Below are positions 7,351-28,940 of a DNA stretch of 64,000 nt, in pieces (position 1 is the stretch's first letter; each line of letters opens with the position of its first letter). Below the pieces are notes generated by a model that saw only the letters and a program-made list of their open reading frames with translations, did not search any database and was not told the DNA's origin. The DNA comes from Luteibacter sp. 9135 (GTDB taxonomy: Bacteria > Pseudomonadota > Gammaproteobacteria > Xanthomonadales > Rhodanobacteraceae): assembly GCF_000745005.1 (NCBI RefSeq), contig NZ_JQNB01000001.1:2039501-2103500 (forward strand), in the 5' to 3' direction. The translations under genes were made by a program, and so were the position numbers.

Positions 7351-9247
7351 CGAGGTGCGCTCCCTGGGTCTCGGCGTCGTGCCAGGTGAGCGCGAGCAGG
7401 GCGATGTCGTCGTAGGCCGGCTCGCCCTCGACATAGGCGTCCACGTCGCCGAGAACGCCTTCCACGTAGGCCTCGGGCGTCGCGCCTTCGGCGACGCGCG
7501 CCACGCTGTCCAGTAGCGAATGGGCGCCGTAGAGGCGCTGGTCGCCGGCATGTGCCTCGCTGACACCATCGGTGTACATGAGCACGGTGTCCCCTCCCAG
7601 CAGCGTGAGTACCCGGACAGGGTAGCGCGCCTCGCGGTCCAGGCCGAGCGCCGGGCCGGTTTCCACGTCGATCAGGATGGCAGAGCCGCCCGCCCGCAGC
7701 ACGGGCTGTTCGTGGCCGGCGCTGGCCATCGAGAGCATGCCGGTTTCCGTTTCCACCACGCCGCACAGCAGGGTCACGAACATGCAGGTGTCGTTGCCCT
7801 TGCACAGTTCGCGGTTCAGGGCGCCCAGGATGTCGCTGGGCGAGCGGGCATGGGTGGCAAGGGTGCGGGCCAGCGTGATGGTGCGGGCCATGAACAGCGC
7901 GGCCGGCACGCCCTTGTCGGACACGTCGCCGACCATGACGCAGATATGCCGGGCCCCCAGAGCGAAGTAGGTGTAGAGATCGCCACCCACGGCCTGGGCC
8001 GGCCGCAGGGCGGCATAGAGCTCGAGCCGGCCGTCCTCCGCCAGCCAGTGCGGCTCCGGGATCAGGGCGAGCTGGATCTGCCGGGCGATCTCCAGTTCGC
8101 TGGCGATGCGCTCCTGGTCGCGTGCCGTGCGCTTGGCCAGGTCGATGTGGCCGGCCAGTTCGTGGCGCATCTGGTCGAAGGCGCGGGTCAGGCGACCCAC
8201 CTCGTCGTCCCGTCGGACGCGGGGCAGTACGAAGTCCAGGTCGCCCCGCGCGACGTTCTCGGCGCGCTCCGCGAGCACGCCCAGCGGTGCCATCAGCCGG
8301 CGCGTGATGAACAGCGCGATCAGCGAGACGCCGGCCAGCGCCAGCACGCCCAGCAGGATATCGACCAGGTAGGTGCGCCGCAGATCGGCCAGCACGGCCC
8401 GCTCGGGCATGCTCAGGCCGAAGGTCCAGCGGGTGCCCTGGATGGGTACGAGGTAGACCCACACCGGCTCGCTGACCCGTGCACCCATCTCTGGGGTGAG
8501 GCGGGTGGCGGGCTGGCCGGACGCGATGGCTTCACGCAGCGGATGGCTGGCGCGGCTGCCGATGTACGAAGCCCAGTCGTGCGCCAGGAATACCCCGTCG
8601 CCGTCCACGACGAAGCCGGAGGCATGTCCGGGCTTGTTCAGCTGCGACACGACGCGCTGCAGCCAGTCGAGGCTGATCGTGGCATCGGCGACGCCGATCA
8701 CCGGCACCCGGTCGCCGCCTTGGATGGCGACCGAGTAGCCGATCATCGTGCGGCTTTCGCCGGCGGCATGGAACGGCGGCTGCCAGCAGCCGCCATCGCA
8801 GTTCAGGCCGCGGATGAACCACGGTGAGCGCCAGTAGGACTCGGGGTCCGCGCGCCGGCTACCCATGACCAGACTGCCGTCCGCGGCGCGGCGGGCCACG
8901 GGGGCATCGTCGTTCCGGGGTGTGGATGTGTTGCGCGGCACGAACGCGGCGCTGATATCGACGATGTCCGGGTGGGCGGCCAGCGTGTCGCGAATCAACG
9001 GCGCGGCCTGGTCGCGCCGGTCGCGCAGGAGGAACGCCAGTGTGCGCGCCACCGTGCCGACCCCGTCGATGCGGCCCTGGATGCGCAATGCGGCCGAGTC
9101 GGCGATGGCGGCGGCCTCGCGCTGGGTCTGGGCGAGGGTCTGTTCGCGCGTGTGGGTCAACAGCAGGCCGCCGGTGACGACCATGACGATCGCCGATCCC
9201 AGGAGCACGGCCAGGGCAAGCCGTGAGGCGACACTGCGAAGGACCAT
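7331..9247 (-). CDS. Membrane SpoIIE/PP2C-type serine phosphatase with Cache-like sensor and HAMP
   Basis: Domains in order: N-terminal membrane helix (LALAVLLGSAIVMVVTGGLLL), a periplasmic part of about 250 residues resembling a double-Cache sensor (YWRSPWFIRG, MIGYSVAIQGG), a second helix (VDILLGVLALAGVSLIALF), a HAMP domain, a helical linker (ELEIARQIQLALIPEP) and a PPM phosphatase with metal-site motifs GGDLYTYF, GDVSDKGVPAALFMA, TDGVSEA and YDDIALL. It should dephosphorylate the STAS protein on an external signal. ATG 9247 is preferred because GGAG lies six bases upstream; ATG 9259 is possible. 638 residues. Confidence 0.9.
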   Translation of the reverse strand: MVLRSVASRLALAVLLGSAIVMVVTGGLLLTHTREQTLAQTQREAAAIADSAALRIQGRIDGVGTVARTLAFLLRDRRDQAAPLIRDTLAAHPDIVDISAAFVPRNTSTPRNDDAPVARRAADGSLVMGSRRADPESYWRSPWFIRGLNCDGGCWQPPFHAAGESRTMIGYSVAIQGGDRVPVIGVADATISLDWLQRVVSQLNKPGHASGFVVDGDGVFLAHDWASYIGSRASHPLREAIASGQPATRLTPEMGARVSEPVWVYLVPIQGTRWTFGLSMPERAVLADLRRTYLVDILLGVLALAGVSLIALFITRRLMAPLGVLAERAENVARGDLDFVLPRVRRDDEVGRLTRAFDQMRHELAGHIDLAKRTARDQERIASELEIARQIQLALIPEPHWLAEDGRLELYAALRPAQAVGGDLYTYFALGARHICVMVGDVSDKGVPAALFMARTITLARTLATHARSPSDILGALNRELCKGNDTCMFVTLLCGVVETETGMLSMASAGHEQPVLRAGGSAILIDVETGPALGLDREARYPVRVLTLLGGDTVLMYTDGVSEAHAGDQRLYGAHSLLDSVARVAEGATPEAYVEGVLGDVDAYVEGEPAYDDIALLALTWHDAETQGAHLDAAAHF

Positions 9248-9274
9248 CGATGGCTCCATGGGATGACGGTTCCG

Positions 9275-9303
9275 AATCTATGCCGGGCAGGGCGGTACGA
9301 CAA
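9275..9303 (-). promoter_or_regulatory. Predicted sigma-70 promoter of the phosphatase-kinase-STAS operon
   Basis: On the minus strand, TTGTCG (9303-9298) and TAGATT (9280-9275) are 17 bases apart, ending about 28 bases before the preferred ATG. Confidence 0.5.
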
Positions 9304-9348
9304 GCGGTCCAGCCGCCATAATGCGGCTTTCCCCAGCAAGGTTGCGGC

Positions 9349-9834
9349 ATGTCCGGCACCCAGCGAGAAGTCGAGTTCCGTTTCCTGGCGCAGCCGACCG
9401 ACGTGAACTTCGGTGGCAAGGTCCATGGCGGCATGGCCATGAAGTGGCTGGACCAGGCGGGGTACGCCTGTGCGGTCGGCTGGAGCGGCGCCTATTGCGT
9501 CACCGTGTCGGTCAGCGGCATCCAGTTCCTCGCGCCTATCCTCATCGGCGACCTGGTCACCGTGCGCGCCCGGCTGATCCATACGGGCACCTCCAGCATG
9601 CACCTGGCCGTGGACGTGCTGGCGCGCGACCTGCGGAGCGGTCAGGAGCGCCTGGCGACCAGTTGCGTCATGGTTTTCGTCGCCATGGACAAGGCCGACG
9701 GCGGCAAGCCTACCCCGGTGCCGCCCTGGAAGCCGGTGGAAGCGCGGGACCTCCGCCTGCAGGAATACGCCCTGAAACTCATGGAGATGTCGCGCGCGAT
9801 GGAGCCGCTGGTACAGGCCGCCCGAGAAGCCTGA
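9349..9834 (+). CDS. Acyl-CoA thioesterase (hotdog fold, YciA/BACH type)
   Basis: Hydrolyses acyl-CoA to fatty acid and CoA in the cytoplasm. The 161-residue protein has the family signature FLAQPTDVNFGGKVHGGMAMKWLDQAGYACA, with the catalytic-site Asn/Gly-rich turn and HGG, and the second strand set VSGIQFLAPILIGDLVTVRARLIHTGTSSM. It ends in a short Arg/Glu-rich helix. Divergent from the phosphatase operon; no functional link is evident. Chain-length preference cannot be read from sequence. Confidence 0.88.
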   Translation: MSGTQREVEFRFLAQPTDVNFGGKVHGGMAMKWLDQAGYACAVGWSGAYCVTVSVSGIQFLAPILIGDLVTVRARLIHTGTSSMHLAVDVLARDLRSGQERLATSCVMVFVAMDKADGGKPTPVPPWKPVEARDLRLQEYALKLMEMSRAMEPLVQAAREA

Positions 9835-9963
9835 GACGCCGGCTCTTCCCATTCCCGATCGGCATCGCTACACTGCGCGGCTCGCTCACCGACTACCCGT
9901 ATCGGTGGGCTGTCCGGGCCGTCGGAAGTCGTCATCGCATGTGAACTCAACGTGCGGAAGTTA

Positions 9964-9992
9964 TTGACAGTTTCCGGGGCGCTCGCGACAAT
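9964..9992 (+). promoter_or_regulatory. Promoter of the tRNA-Tyr/Gly/Thr-tuf unit
   Basis: A perfect -35 TTGACA (9964-9969), 17-base spacer and -10 GACAAT (9987-9992), about 15 bases before tRNA-Tyr. Strong -35 and position fit a stable-RNA promoter. Confidence 0.8.
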
Positions 9993-10006
9993 AGGCGTTC
10001 TATGTT

Positions 10007-10092
10007 GGAGGAATACCCAAGCGGCCAACGGGGGCAGACTGTAAATCTGCTGGCTTACGCCTTCGGTGGTTCGAATCCACCTTCCTCCACCA
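10007..10092 (+). tRNA. tRNA-Tyr (anticodon GTA)
   Basis: Acceptor GGAGGAA (10007-10013) pairs with TTCCTCC (10082-10088). Anticodon loop contains GTA (ACTGTAAATC), the long variable arm is typical of type II tRNA-Tyr, and CCA is encoded. Confidence 0.97.
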
Positions 10093-10109
10093 GACGAGTT
10101 CCGCGCAGT

Positions 10110-10183
10110 GCGGGAGTAGTTCAATGGTAGAACTTCAGCCTTCCAAGCTGATTGTGCGGGTTCGATTCCCGTCTCCCGCTCCA
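10110..10183 (+). tRNA. tRNA-Gly (anticodon TCC)
   Basis: Acceptor GCGGGAG (10110-10116) pairs with CTCCCGC (10173-10179). The anticodon loop CTTCCAA gives TCC; T-loop GTTCGATTC; encoded CCA at 10181-10183. Confidence 0.97.
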
Positions 10184-10208
10184 TTGTCCTAACGCGCGCT
10201 GCGTTCGT

Positions 10209-10284
<76 letters not shown>

Positions 10285-10289
10285 TCTTC

Positions 10290-10313
10290 GTCGCCTGCGG
10301 CGGTTCCTTTTTT
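10290..10313 (+). terminator. Weak hairpin with T-run between tRNA-Thr and tuf
   Basis: CGCC-TGC-GGCG is followed by GTTCC and six T. It may trim tRNA precursors or partly attenuate tuf transcription. Confidence 0.35.
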
Positions 10314-10347
10314 ACTATCTCATTGGCTCCAGCGGAGTTTAGCGCTC

Positions 10348-11538
<1,191 letters not shown>

Positions 11539-11550
11539 GAAAAGTGATGT

Positions 11551-11612
11551 CCGCCCTTCGGGGCGGGCACCCGGTCGCGGGGCGGGTCGGTCTTCGGGCC
11601 GCCCGCCCCGCG
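11551..11612 (+). terminator. Tandem hairpins after tuf copy 1
   Basis: A tight hairpin CCGCCC-TTCG-GGGCGG (11551-11566) is followed by an 11-bp perfect stem, CGCGGGGCGGG (11576-11586) with CCCGCCCCGCG (11602-11612). Only a loose T-rich stretch (11621-11629) follows. Likely terminator or processing site before tRNA-Trp. Confidence 0.6.
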
Positions 11613-11631
11613 GTTCAACGGTTTTATTTGT

Positions 11632-11707
<76 letters not shown>

Positions 11708-11791
11708 CTTTCGAGGAACCACGGCGGTTGACGTCGGACGCAGGCAGGCGATTTCGCTAGCCACGTTCGTAAGGCACCCTGCCAAGCGCGC

Positions 11792-12187
11792 ATGAACACC
11801 AAGGCAGAACAAGCCAGGACTATGGGCCCGGCCGATTTCGGCAAGCTGGCGCTCGCGCTGGTCGTGCTCGTCGCCGGCATCGTCGGCTTCTACTATTTCA
11901 GCGATAACCCGAGCGTGCCGTCTTTCGCGCGCGTCGTCGGCGTTATCGCTGCGGTCGTCGCCGCGATGGCGATCGGTGCCTTCACGGTGCCCGGCCGCAA
12001 GCTGCGCGGTTTCGTCTCCGAATCGCAGTTCGAGTTGCGCAAGGTCGTCTGGCCGTCGCGCGACGAAACGTTGAAGACCACCGGTATCATCATCGTGGTC
12101 GTCATCATTCTCTCGCTGCTGATGGGGCTGATCGACTGGTTGTTGAAGACCATCGTGCTCGATTGGCTGCTTAAACTCGGACATTGA
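11792..12187 (+). CDS. secE: Preprotein translocase subunit SecE
   Basis: Clamp subunit of the SecYEG inner-membrane channel. The 131 residues predict three membrane helices like E. coli SecE: LALALVVLVAGIVGFYYF, VVGVIAAVVAAMAIGAF and a last helix near IIIVVVIILSLLMGLIDWLL. The conserved amphipathic motif SESQFELRKVVWPSRDET precedes the last one. Nine bases separate it from nusG, so the two are cotranscribed, with tRNA-Trp just upstream. Confidence 0.96.
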   Translation: MNTKAEQARTMGPADFGKLALALVVLVAGIVGFYYFSDNPSVPSFARVVGVIAAVVAAMAIGAFTVPGRKLRGFVSESQFELRKVVWPSRDETLKTTGIIIVVVIILSLLMGLIDWLLKTIVLDWLLKLGH

Positions 12188-12195
12188 GGTAAGGC

Positions 12196-12756
12196 ATGAG
12201 CAAGCGCTGGTACGTGGTTCACGCCTATTCGGGTTTCGAACAGCAGGTTCGCAAGGCCCTCAACGAGCGCGTCGTGCGCGAGGGCATGGAAGAGAAGTTC
12301 GGCGAGATCCTGGTTCCGACCGAGGAAGTCATCGAGATGCGCGGCGGCCAGAAGCGTCGCAGCGAGCGCAAGTTCTTCCCCGGTTATGTCCTGGTCCAGA
12401 TCGAGACGGATACGAACGGCAAGGTGCCGCGTATCGACGACGAATGCTGGCACCTGGTCAAGGAAACCCCCAAAGTCATGGGGTTCATCGGCGGCACCGC
12501 CGATCGTCCGCACCCGATCCGTGACACGGAAGCCGAGGCCATCCTCAGTCGTGTCCGCGAGGGTGTCGAGAAGCCCCGCCCGAAGGTCCTCTTCGAGCCG
12601 GGTGAGATGGTCCGTGTCACCGAGGGTCCGTTCAACGACTTCAACGGCGTCGTCGAGGAAGTCAATTACGAAAAGAGCCGCCTGCGTGTCGCGGTGCTCA
12701 TTTTCGGTCGTTCTACCCCGGTCGAACTCGAGTTCGGCCAGGTGGAGAAGGCCTGA
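12196..12756 (+). CDS. nusG: Transcription termination/antitermination protein NusG
   Basis: Binds RNA polymerase through its N-terminal domain and Rho or ribosomal protein S10 through its C-terminal KOW domain. 186 residues: N-terminal [22 protein letters not shown] with [15 protein letters not shown], linker, then KOW domain ([24 protein letters not shown]). GAGG precedes the start. Length is normal. Confidence 0.98.
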   Translation: MSKRWYVVHAYSGFEQQVRKALNERVVREGMEEKFGEILVPTEEVIEMRGGQKRRSERKFFPGYVLVQIETDTNGKVPRIDDECWHLVKETPKVMGFIGGTADRPHPIRDTEAEAILSRVREGVEKPRPKVLFEPGEMVRVTEGPFNDFNGVVEEVNYEKSRLRVAVLIFGRSTPVELEFGQVEKA

Positions 12757-12798
12757 CGGCCTCCTGGCGGGGTCGCTCCCGCCCCTCCGGCACGGGGT

Positions 12799-12827
12799 TT
12801 GCTTAACCCAGGTCGGACGCCTATAAT
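12799..12827 (+). promoter_or_regulatory. Promoter of the rplKAJL-rpoBC operon
   Basis: TTGCTT (12799-12804), 17-base spacer and a consensus TATAAT (12822-12827). It gives a leader of about 125 bases before rplK. Confidence 0.85.
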
Positions 12828-12835
12828 GCCCGGTC

Positions 12836-12959
12836 CACGCTGGAGCTTTTTGCTCCGGCGTGTCCGTGTTTAAGGGGTTCGCAGGCGCGAATCCCACCAC
12901 CACCAGGGAAGGCCAACAGCGAGGAGCCGCAAGGCGCCAGCACTCGCGAGGAACGTAAG
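12836..12959 (+). promoter_or_regulatory. Structured 5' leader of rplK-rplA (candidate L1-responsive leader)
   Basis: The leader starts with a hairpin CACGC-T-GGAGC / GCTCC-GG-CGTG (12836-12862), then a second stem GGGGTTCG/CGAATCCC (about 12874-12894). In E. coli, L1 represses L11-L1 translation by binding the leader near rplK; the position fits, but I did not confirm the L1 site. Confidence 0.5.
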
Positions 12960-13388
12960 ATGGCAAAGAAAGTCATTGGTTACATCAAGTTGCAGGTCAA
13001 GGCCGGTCAGGCCAATCCGTCGCCGCCCGTGGGTCCCGCCCTCGGTCAGCGCGGCCTGAACATCATGGAGTTCTGCAAGGCGTTCAATGCCGCCACGCAG
13101 AAGCTCGAGCCGGGTCTCCCGATCCCGGTCGTGATCACGGCCTACTCGGACCGTACCTTCACCTTCATCACGAAGACCCCGCCGGCCTCGATCCTCCTCA
13201 AGAAGATCACGGGCGTGGCCAAGGGCTCGCCGAAGCCGAACACCGACAAGGTCGGCAAGGTCACGCGCGCCCAGCTCGAGGAAATCGCCAAGGCGAAGGA
13301 GCCGGATCTCACGGCTGCCGATCTCGAAGCCGCCGTGCGTACCATCGCCGGCAGCGCGCGTTCCATGGGTCTGGTAGTGGAGGGTTAA
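12960..13388 (+). CDS. rplK: 50S ribosomal protein L11
   Basis: Forms the GTPase-associated centre with 23S rRNA and L10, and is needed for RelA stringent signalling. 142 residues, with [34 protein letters not shown] and the rRNA-binding C-terminal domain ([10 protein letters not shown]). First gene of the rplKAJL-rpoBC operon; rplA starts three bases after its stop. Confidence 0.98.
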   Translation: MAKKVIGYIKLQVKAGQANPSPPVGPALGQRGLNIMEFCKAFNAATQKLEPGLPIPVVITAYSDRTFTFITKTPPASILLKKITGVAKGSPKPNTDKVGKVTRAQLEEIAKAKEPDLTAADLEAAVRTIAGSARSMGLVVEG

Positions 13389-13391
13389 GAC

Positions 13392-14099
13392 ATGGCAAAG
13401 CTCACGAAGCGTATGAAGGCCGCATCGGCCGCCGTCCAGCCCGGCAAGACCTACGGTCTCGACGAAGCGCTGAAGATCGTCAAGGACAACGCCAAGGCCA
13501 AGTTCGGCGAGTCGGTCGACGTCTCGGTCCGTCTGGGCATCGACGCGAAGAAGTCCGACCAGGGCGTTCGCGGTTCCTCGCTGCTGCCGCACGGCACCGG
13601 CAAGACCGTTCGCGTCGCCGTGTTCGTGCCGCCGGGTGAGAAGGCCGATGCCGCTCTCGCCGCGGGCGCCGACGCCGTCGGCATGGACGACCTCGCCGAG
13701 AAGATGGCCGCTGGCGATCTCAACTACGGCCGCGTCATCGCCACCCCCGACGCCATGCGCGTCGTCGGTAAGCTCGGCCAGGTGCTCGGTCCCCGTGGCC
13801 TGATGCCGAATCCGAAGGACGGCTCGGTCACCGCCGACGTCGCCACGGCCGTCAAGAACGCCAAGGCCGGCCAGGTCAAGTTCCGCAACGACAAGGGTGG
13901 CATCATCCACGCCACCATCGGCAAGGCGACGTTCGAAGCCGCCCAGCTGGCCGACAACCTCAACACGCTGATTGCCGACCTGCTGAAGGCCAAGCCTTCA
14001 GCTGCCAAGGGTCAGTACATCCAGCGCGTGTCGCTGTCGAGCACCATGGGCGTGGGCGTGCCGGTCGATACCTCGACCGTGAACACCTCGACCAAGTAA
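13392..14099 (+). CDS. rplA: 50S ribosomal protein L1
   Basis: L1-stalk protein of the large subunit and usual translational repressor of its own operon. 235 residues, typical length. Signature features: [21 protein letters not shown] near the start, the glycine-rich [17 protein letters not shown], and [18 protein letters not shown]. Start three bases after rplK suggests coupling. Confidence 0.98.
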   Translation: MAKLTKRMKAASAAVQPGKTYGLDEALKIVKDNAKAKFGESVDVSVRLGIDAKKSDQGVRGSSLLPHGTGKTVRVAVFVPPGEKADAALAAGADAVGMDDLAEKMAAGDLNYGRVIATPDAMRVVGKLGQVLGPRGLMPNPKDGSVTADVATAVKNAKAGQVKFRNDKGGIIHATIGKATFEAAQLADNLNTLIADLLKAKPSAAKGQYIQRVSLSSTMGVGVPVDTSTVNTSTK

Positions 14100-14110
14100 T
14101 CGGTTTTACG

Positions 14111-14144
14111 GCCCCCGCCGGCTTGCCGGTGGGGGAACGTTTTT
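14111..14144 (+). terminator. Attenuator-like hairpin between rplA and rplJ
   Basis: CCCCCGCCGGC-TT-GCCGGTGGGGG (about 14112-14135) followed by AACG and a T-run (14140-14144). Likely partial terminator that lowers readthrough from rplKA into rplJL-rpoBC, or part of the L10 leader control. Confidence 0.6.
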
Positions 14145-14441
14145 GAGGGCAGCCCCGGTCGCAAGGCCGTGGTAGCCGTCAAAGACCGTAGGCGCGTTCA
14201 GCGCGCGACGGCGACGAGCAGGGAGCTCGTGTTGGCATGGATACGCCGTCGTCGTTAGCGGGTTCGCTTAATCGGATGCCTCGCGGTGTCCGGCCTGCGT
14301 AGATGGTGTAGCCCCTTCCGTATTCGTTTCGAATGGGGAAAGGCCACCACCCGGGACACGTCGTGTCCCCGACGTCAGGACGATGTCGCCCAGGACCGCA
14401 AGCGGCAGGAGTCGCAAGCGGAGTTCAATTGGAGGAGTGCA
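14145..14441 (+). promoter_or_regulatory. L10 leader (rplJL autoregulatory mRNA element)
   Basis: The long structured leader before rplJ contains GTAGCCGTCAAAGACCGTAGG near 14172, which resembles the conserved core of gammaproteobacterial L10 leaders. In E. coli the L10-(L7/L12) complex binds this leader and blocks rplJ/rplL translation. Exact borders are uncertain; a covariance-model search would settle them. Confidence 0.7.
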
Positions 14442-14975
14442 ATGGCTCTCAATCTGTCCCAGAAGCAAGAAGTAGTCGCCGAGCTGGCAGAAATCGCCGC
14501 GAAGGCTCACTCCCTGGTCGCTGTCGAGTACGCAGGCACCACGGTCTCTCAGATGACCGCGATGCGCAAGAAGGCTCGTGAGTCGGGTGTTTTCTTGAAG
14601 GTTGTCAAGAACACGCTCGCCGCGCGCGCCGTGGCCGGTACCGAGTTCGAGGTCGTCAAGGACGCCCTGGTCGGTCCGCTGCTGTATGCGTTCTCGCTGG
14701 AAGAGCCCGGTGCTGCCGGGCGCGTGATCAAGGAGTTCGCGAAGGCGAACAACAAGCTCATCCCGAAGGTCGTTTCGGTGGAAGGCAAGCTGCTTCCCCC
14801 GGCGCACGTCGACGTGCTCGCGTCGCTGCCGACCCGCCAGGAAGCGCTTGCGATGCTGGCCCGCGTCCTGTCCGAACCGGCTGCGATGTTCGCACGCGCC
14901 GTCAAGGCAGTGGCCGACCAGCAGGGTGGTGGCGAAGCCGCCGCCGAGGCCCCGGCCGAAGCCGAACCCGCCTAA
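14442..14975 (+). CDS. rplJ: 50S ribosomal protein L10
   Basis: Anchors the L7/L12 stalk to the ribosome. Start at ATG 14442 ([19 protein letters not shown]) after GGAGGAG at 14431; longer in-frame starts would place coding sequence in the leader. 177 residues, with [21 protein letters not shown] and [10 protein letters not shown], and an Ala/Glu-rich tail that bears the L7/L12-binding helix. Confidence 0.97.
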   Translation: MALNLSQKQEVVAELAEIAAKAHSLVAVEYAGTTVSQMTAMRKKARESGVFLKVVKNTLAARAVAGTEFEVVKDALVGPLLYAFSLEEPGAAGRVIKEFAKANNKLIPKVVSVEGKLLPPAHVDVLASLPTRQEALAMLARVLSEPAAMFARAVKAVADQQGGGEAAAEAPAEAEPA

Positions 14976-15020
14976 GCTCGCTGACTTTTCTCATCGAAAC
15001 CATTTAAAAGGTAAGAAACA

Positions 15021-15392
15021 ATGTCCACCCTGACCACCGAACAGATCGTCGAAGCCATCAAGGCCAAGTCCCTGATGGAAATCATGGAGCTGGTGAAGTC
15101 GATCGAAGACACCTTTGGCGTCTCGGCCGCTGCCCCGGTTGCCGCTGCTGCTGCCGGCCCGGCCGCTGCCGCTGTCGAAGAGCAGACCGAGTTCGACGTC
15201 ATCCTGAAGTCCGCTGGCGACAAGAAGGTCGACGTCATCAAGGCTGTCCGCGCCATCACCGGCCTGGGCCTGAAGGAAGCGAAGGACCTCACCGAAGCCG
15301 GTGGCGTCGTGAAGGAAGCTGCATCGAAGGACGACGCTGCCAAGTTCAAGAAGGATCTGGAAGCTGCCGGCGCCACGGTCGAACTCAAGTAA
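15021..15392 (+). CDS. rplL: 50S ribosomal protein L7/L12
   Basis: Flexible stalk protein that recruits translation GTPases. 123 residues: N-terminal dimerisation helices ([28 protein letters not shown]), Ala-rich hinge at about 35-55, C-terminal factor-binding domain ([34 protein letters not shown]). The 255 bases after it, before rpoB, hold only an attenuator-like hairpin. Confidence 0.98.
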   Translation: MSTLTTEQIVEAIKAKSLMEIMELVKSIEDTFGVSAAAPVAAAAAGPAAAAVEEQTEFDVILKSAGDKKVDVIKAVRAITGLGLKEAKDLTEAGGVVKEAASKDDAAKFKKDLEAAGATVELK

Positions 15393-15434
15393 TCGGCGCC
15401 TTGCGCGCCAGTAGTTCGACATAGCGTCAAGTGA

Positions 15435-15461
15435 GCCTGGGGGCGTAAGCCCCCGGGCTTT
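15435..15461 (+). terminator. Attenuator hairpin between rplL and rpoB
   Basis: GCCTGGGGGC (15435-15444), loop GTAA, GCCCCCGGGC (15449-15458), then TTT. The short T-run suggests partial termination, the usual way polymerase genes are expressed below L7/L12. Confidence 0.6.
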
Positions 15462-15647
15462 GGCCGTTCAATGGCCTGTTTCACGCACCACGTTCCCCGC
15501 GCCATGCACGTGCAATACGTCGTCCCTGTCGGAAATGGGACATCGGGAGTCGAGGGCAGCGATGCCCTGCGGTACGAATCTCGATCTCCGATTTTCGATT
15601 CATCCGATTTTTGATCGACCCATTACTGAGCCGAGGCGGTACCCACC

Positions 15648-19817
<4,170 letters not shown>

Positions 19818-19842
19818 TCGTCGCGGCTACCGGAGATTACGC

Positions 19843-24057
<4,215 letters not shown>

Positions 24058-24087
24058 GGCCCGTATTCCGGGTTTTGCTCGTACATA

Positions 24088-24120
24088 CGAAATGAGGCGC
24101 AGGGACGCGCCTCGTGTTCG
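24088..24120 (+). promoter_or_regulatory. Two-tier hairpin in the str operon leader, shared with the S10 leader
   Basis: Inner stem GAGGCGC (24094-24100) / GCGCCTC (24107-24113) with loop AGGGAC; outer stem CGAA (24088-24091) / TTCG (24117-24120), separated by AT and GTG. The same architecture recurs at 28646-28679 before rpsJ. A 47-codon frame also begins inside it (ATG 24092) and its stop overlaps the rpsL start, but no ribosome-binding site supports it. Confidence 0.6.
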
Positions 24121-24231
24121 GATTCAGGGACGATGGGCGCCGGCTCGCTTCGTGGGCGGCGCACGTCAACAACGTTTCTCTGGCGGGCCGATCTTTCGGT
24201 CTGCCTTTATGTTTCTCAGGAATAGCTTCGC

Positions 24232-24606
<375 letters not shown>

Positions 24607-24622
24607 GTAAAGGACAAGAATT

Positions 24623-25090
24623 ATGTCGCGTAAAGGTTCCCATCCCGCCCGTGTGGTCCTCCCGGACCCGAAGCACGGAAGCCAGCTGATTGCCCGTTTC
24701 ATCAATATGGTGATGAAGTCCGGCAAGAAGTCCGTCGCCGAATCCATCGTGTACGGCGCTCTCGAAGAAATCGGCAAGAAGCACGCTGAAGCCGTGCAGC
24801 TCGTCGAGAAGGCCCTGGGCAACATCGCCCCGGCCGTCGAGGTGAAGTCGCGTCGTGTCGGTGGTGCCACGTACCAGGTGCCGGTCGAAGTCCGTCCGGG
24901 CCGTCGTATGGCGCTTGCCATGCGCTGGGTGATCGACGCAGCGCGCAAGCGCGGCGAGACGTCCATGCCGCGCAAGCTGGCCGCCGAACTGCTCGAAGCC
25001 TCGGAATCCCGTGGCGGCGCCGTCAAGAAGCGCGAAGAAACGCACCGCATGGCGGAGGCCAACAAGGCCTTCTCGCATTACCGCTGGTAA
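24623..25090 (+). CDS. rpsG: 30S ribosomal protein S7
   Basis: Primary 16S rRNA binder of the 30S head. 155 residues: [20 protein letters not shown], the helix [27 protein letters not shown], the beta-hairpin [19 protein letters not shown], and a C-terminal [26 protein letters not shown] before the ATG. In E. coli S7 represses its own operon from the rpsL-rpsG gap; here that gap is only 16 bases. Confidence 0.98.
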   Translation: MSRKGSHPARVVLPDPKHGSQLIARFINMVMKSGKKSVAESIVYGALEEIGKKHAEAVQLVEKALGNIAPAVEVKSRRVGGATYQVPVEVRPGRRMALAMRWVIDAARKRGETSMPRKLAAELLEASESRGGAVKKREETHRMAEANKAFSHYRW

Positions 25091-25116
25091 TTTCAGCTCC
25101 AGATTGAGGAAAGACC

Positions 25117-27246
<2,130 letters not shown>

Positions 27247-27296
27247 TTGGGCTTCTTCATTAAAACTTTCAACGATTTTTCAGAGGTTTCAGAGTC

Positions 27297-28487
<1,191 letters not shown>

Positions 28488-28531
28488 GAAGGACGGTCGG
28501 GCAGGGTGACCTGCCTGGGTGTCCCGAAGAA

Positions 28532-28558
28532 GCGGAGGCGAGAGCCTCCGCTTTTTTT
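28532..28558 (+). terminator. Rho-independent terminator of the str operon
   Basis: GCGGAGGC-GAGA-GCCTCCGC (28532-28551) followed by seven T (28552-28558). It separates the str operon from the S10 operon. Confidence 0.93.
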
Positions 28559-28593
28559 ATGGCACACCTCTTCCCTTTTTCTGATCGATCCGC

Positions 28594-28599
28594 TATAGT
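28594..28599 (+). promoter_or_regulatory. Distal S10 operon promoter (-10 element)
   Basis: TATAGT at 28594-28599 just after the str terminator. The -35 (TTCCCT, 28571-28576, 17-base spacer) is weak. It would give a leader of about 335 bases that includes the shared hairpin. Confidence 0.5.
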
Positions 28600-28645
28600 C
28601 GCCGAGTTATATCAGCCAGATCGCCTTCAAGGCGACGGCTCACAG

Positions 28646-28679
28646 CGAAATGAGGCGCACGGAATGTGCTTCGAGTTCG
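28646..28679 (+). promoter_or_regulatory. Two-tier hairpin in the S10 leader, shared with the str leader
   Basis: Inner stem GAGGCGCA (28652-28659) / TGTGCTTC (28665-28672) with loop CGGAA; outer stem CGAA (28646-28649) / TTCG (28676-28679), separated by AT and GAG. Relative to the copy at 24088 the 5' arm is identical and the 3' arm has changes that keep pairing as G-U wobble. Confidence 0.6.
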
Positions 28680-28731
28680 CAGGCATGGATGCCGAATGGA
28701 GTGCCGACTGGGTCACGGAGCGAGAGCTCTG

Positions 28732-28760
28732 TTGATCCGTATCGTTGTGTATTCTATACT
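28732..28760 (+). promoter_or_regulatory. Proximal S10 operon promoter
   Basis: TTGATC (28732-28737), 17-base spacer, TATACT (28755-28760). Better than the distal one; it starts transcription downstream of the shared hairpin, so two leader forms are possible. Confidence 0.7.
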
Positions 28761-28940
28761 TTTCTGTCTTGGCGGATCGTTTATGCGGTCCGCCTCGACT
28801 TTTTCGGGTCGCCCGGATGGCTTCATGCCAGGCCAGGGCGGCCCGTCGCGACACCTGCAAGTAGCTACATGGGTTGTGCGGGGCGGCGAGAAGCCACTCC
28901 GAATCACAAGAACGTTCTTTCGATAACAGGACACGGTTTT

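Larger units (their letters stand above)
14100..14441 (+). other. Non-coding interval between rplA and rplJ
   Basis: 342 bases without a gene. It holds an attenuator-like hairpin just after rplA and the L10 leader, both listed separately. Frames open through it lack start signals. Confidence 0.7.
28488..28940 (+). other. Long non-coding leader region between tuf copy 2 and rpsJ
   Basis: 453 bases with the str terminator, two predicted promoters and a conserved hairpin (each listed). A frame runs through the last 290 bases into rpsJ, but has no ribosome-binding site and gives an implausible protein. Confidence 0.7.

Noticed and set aside
28650..28940. N-terminal extension of rpsJ to ATG 28650
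   Set aside because: S10 is 103 residues in related bacteria. The extension crosses a predicted promoter and has no ribosome-binding site.
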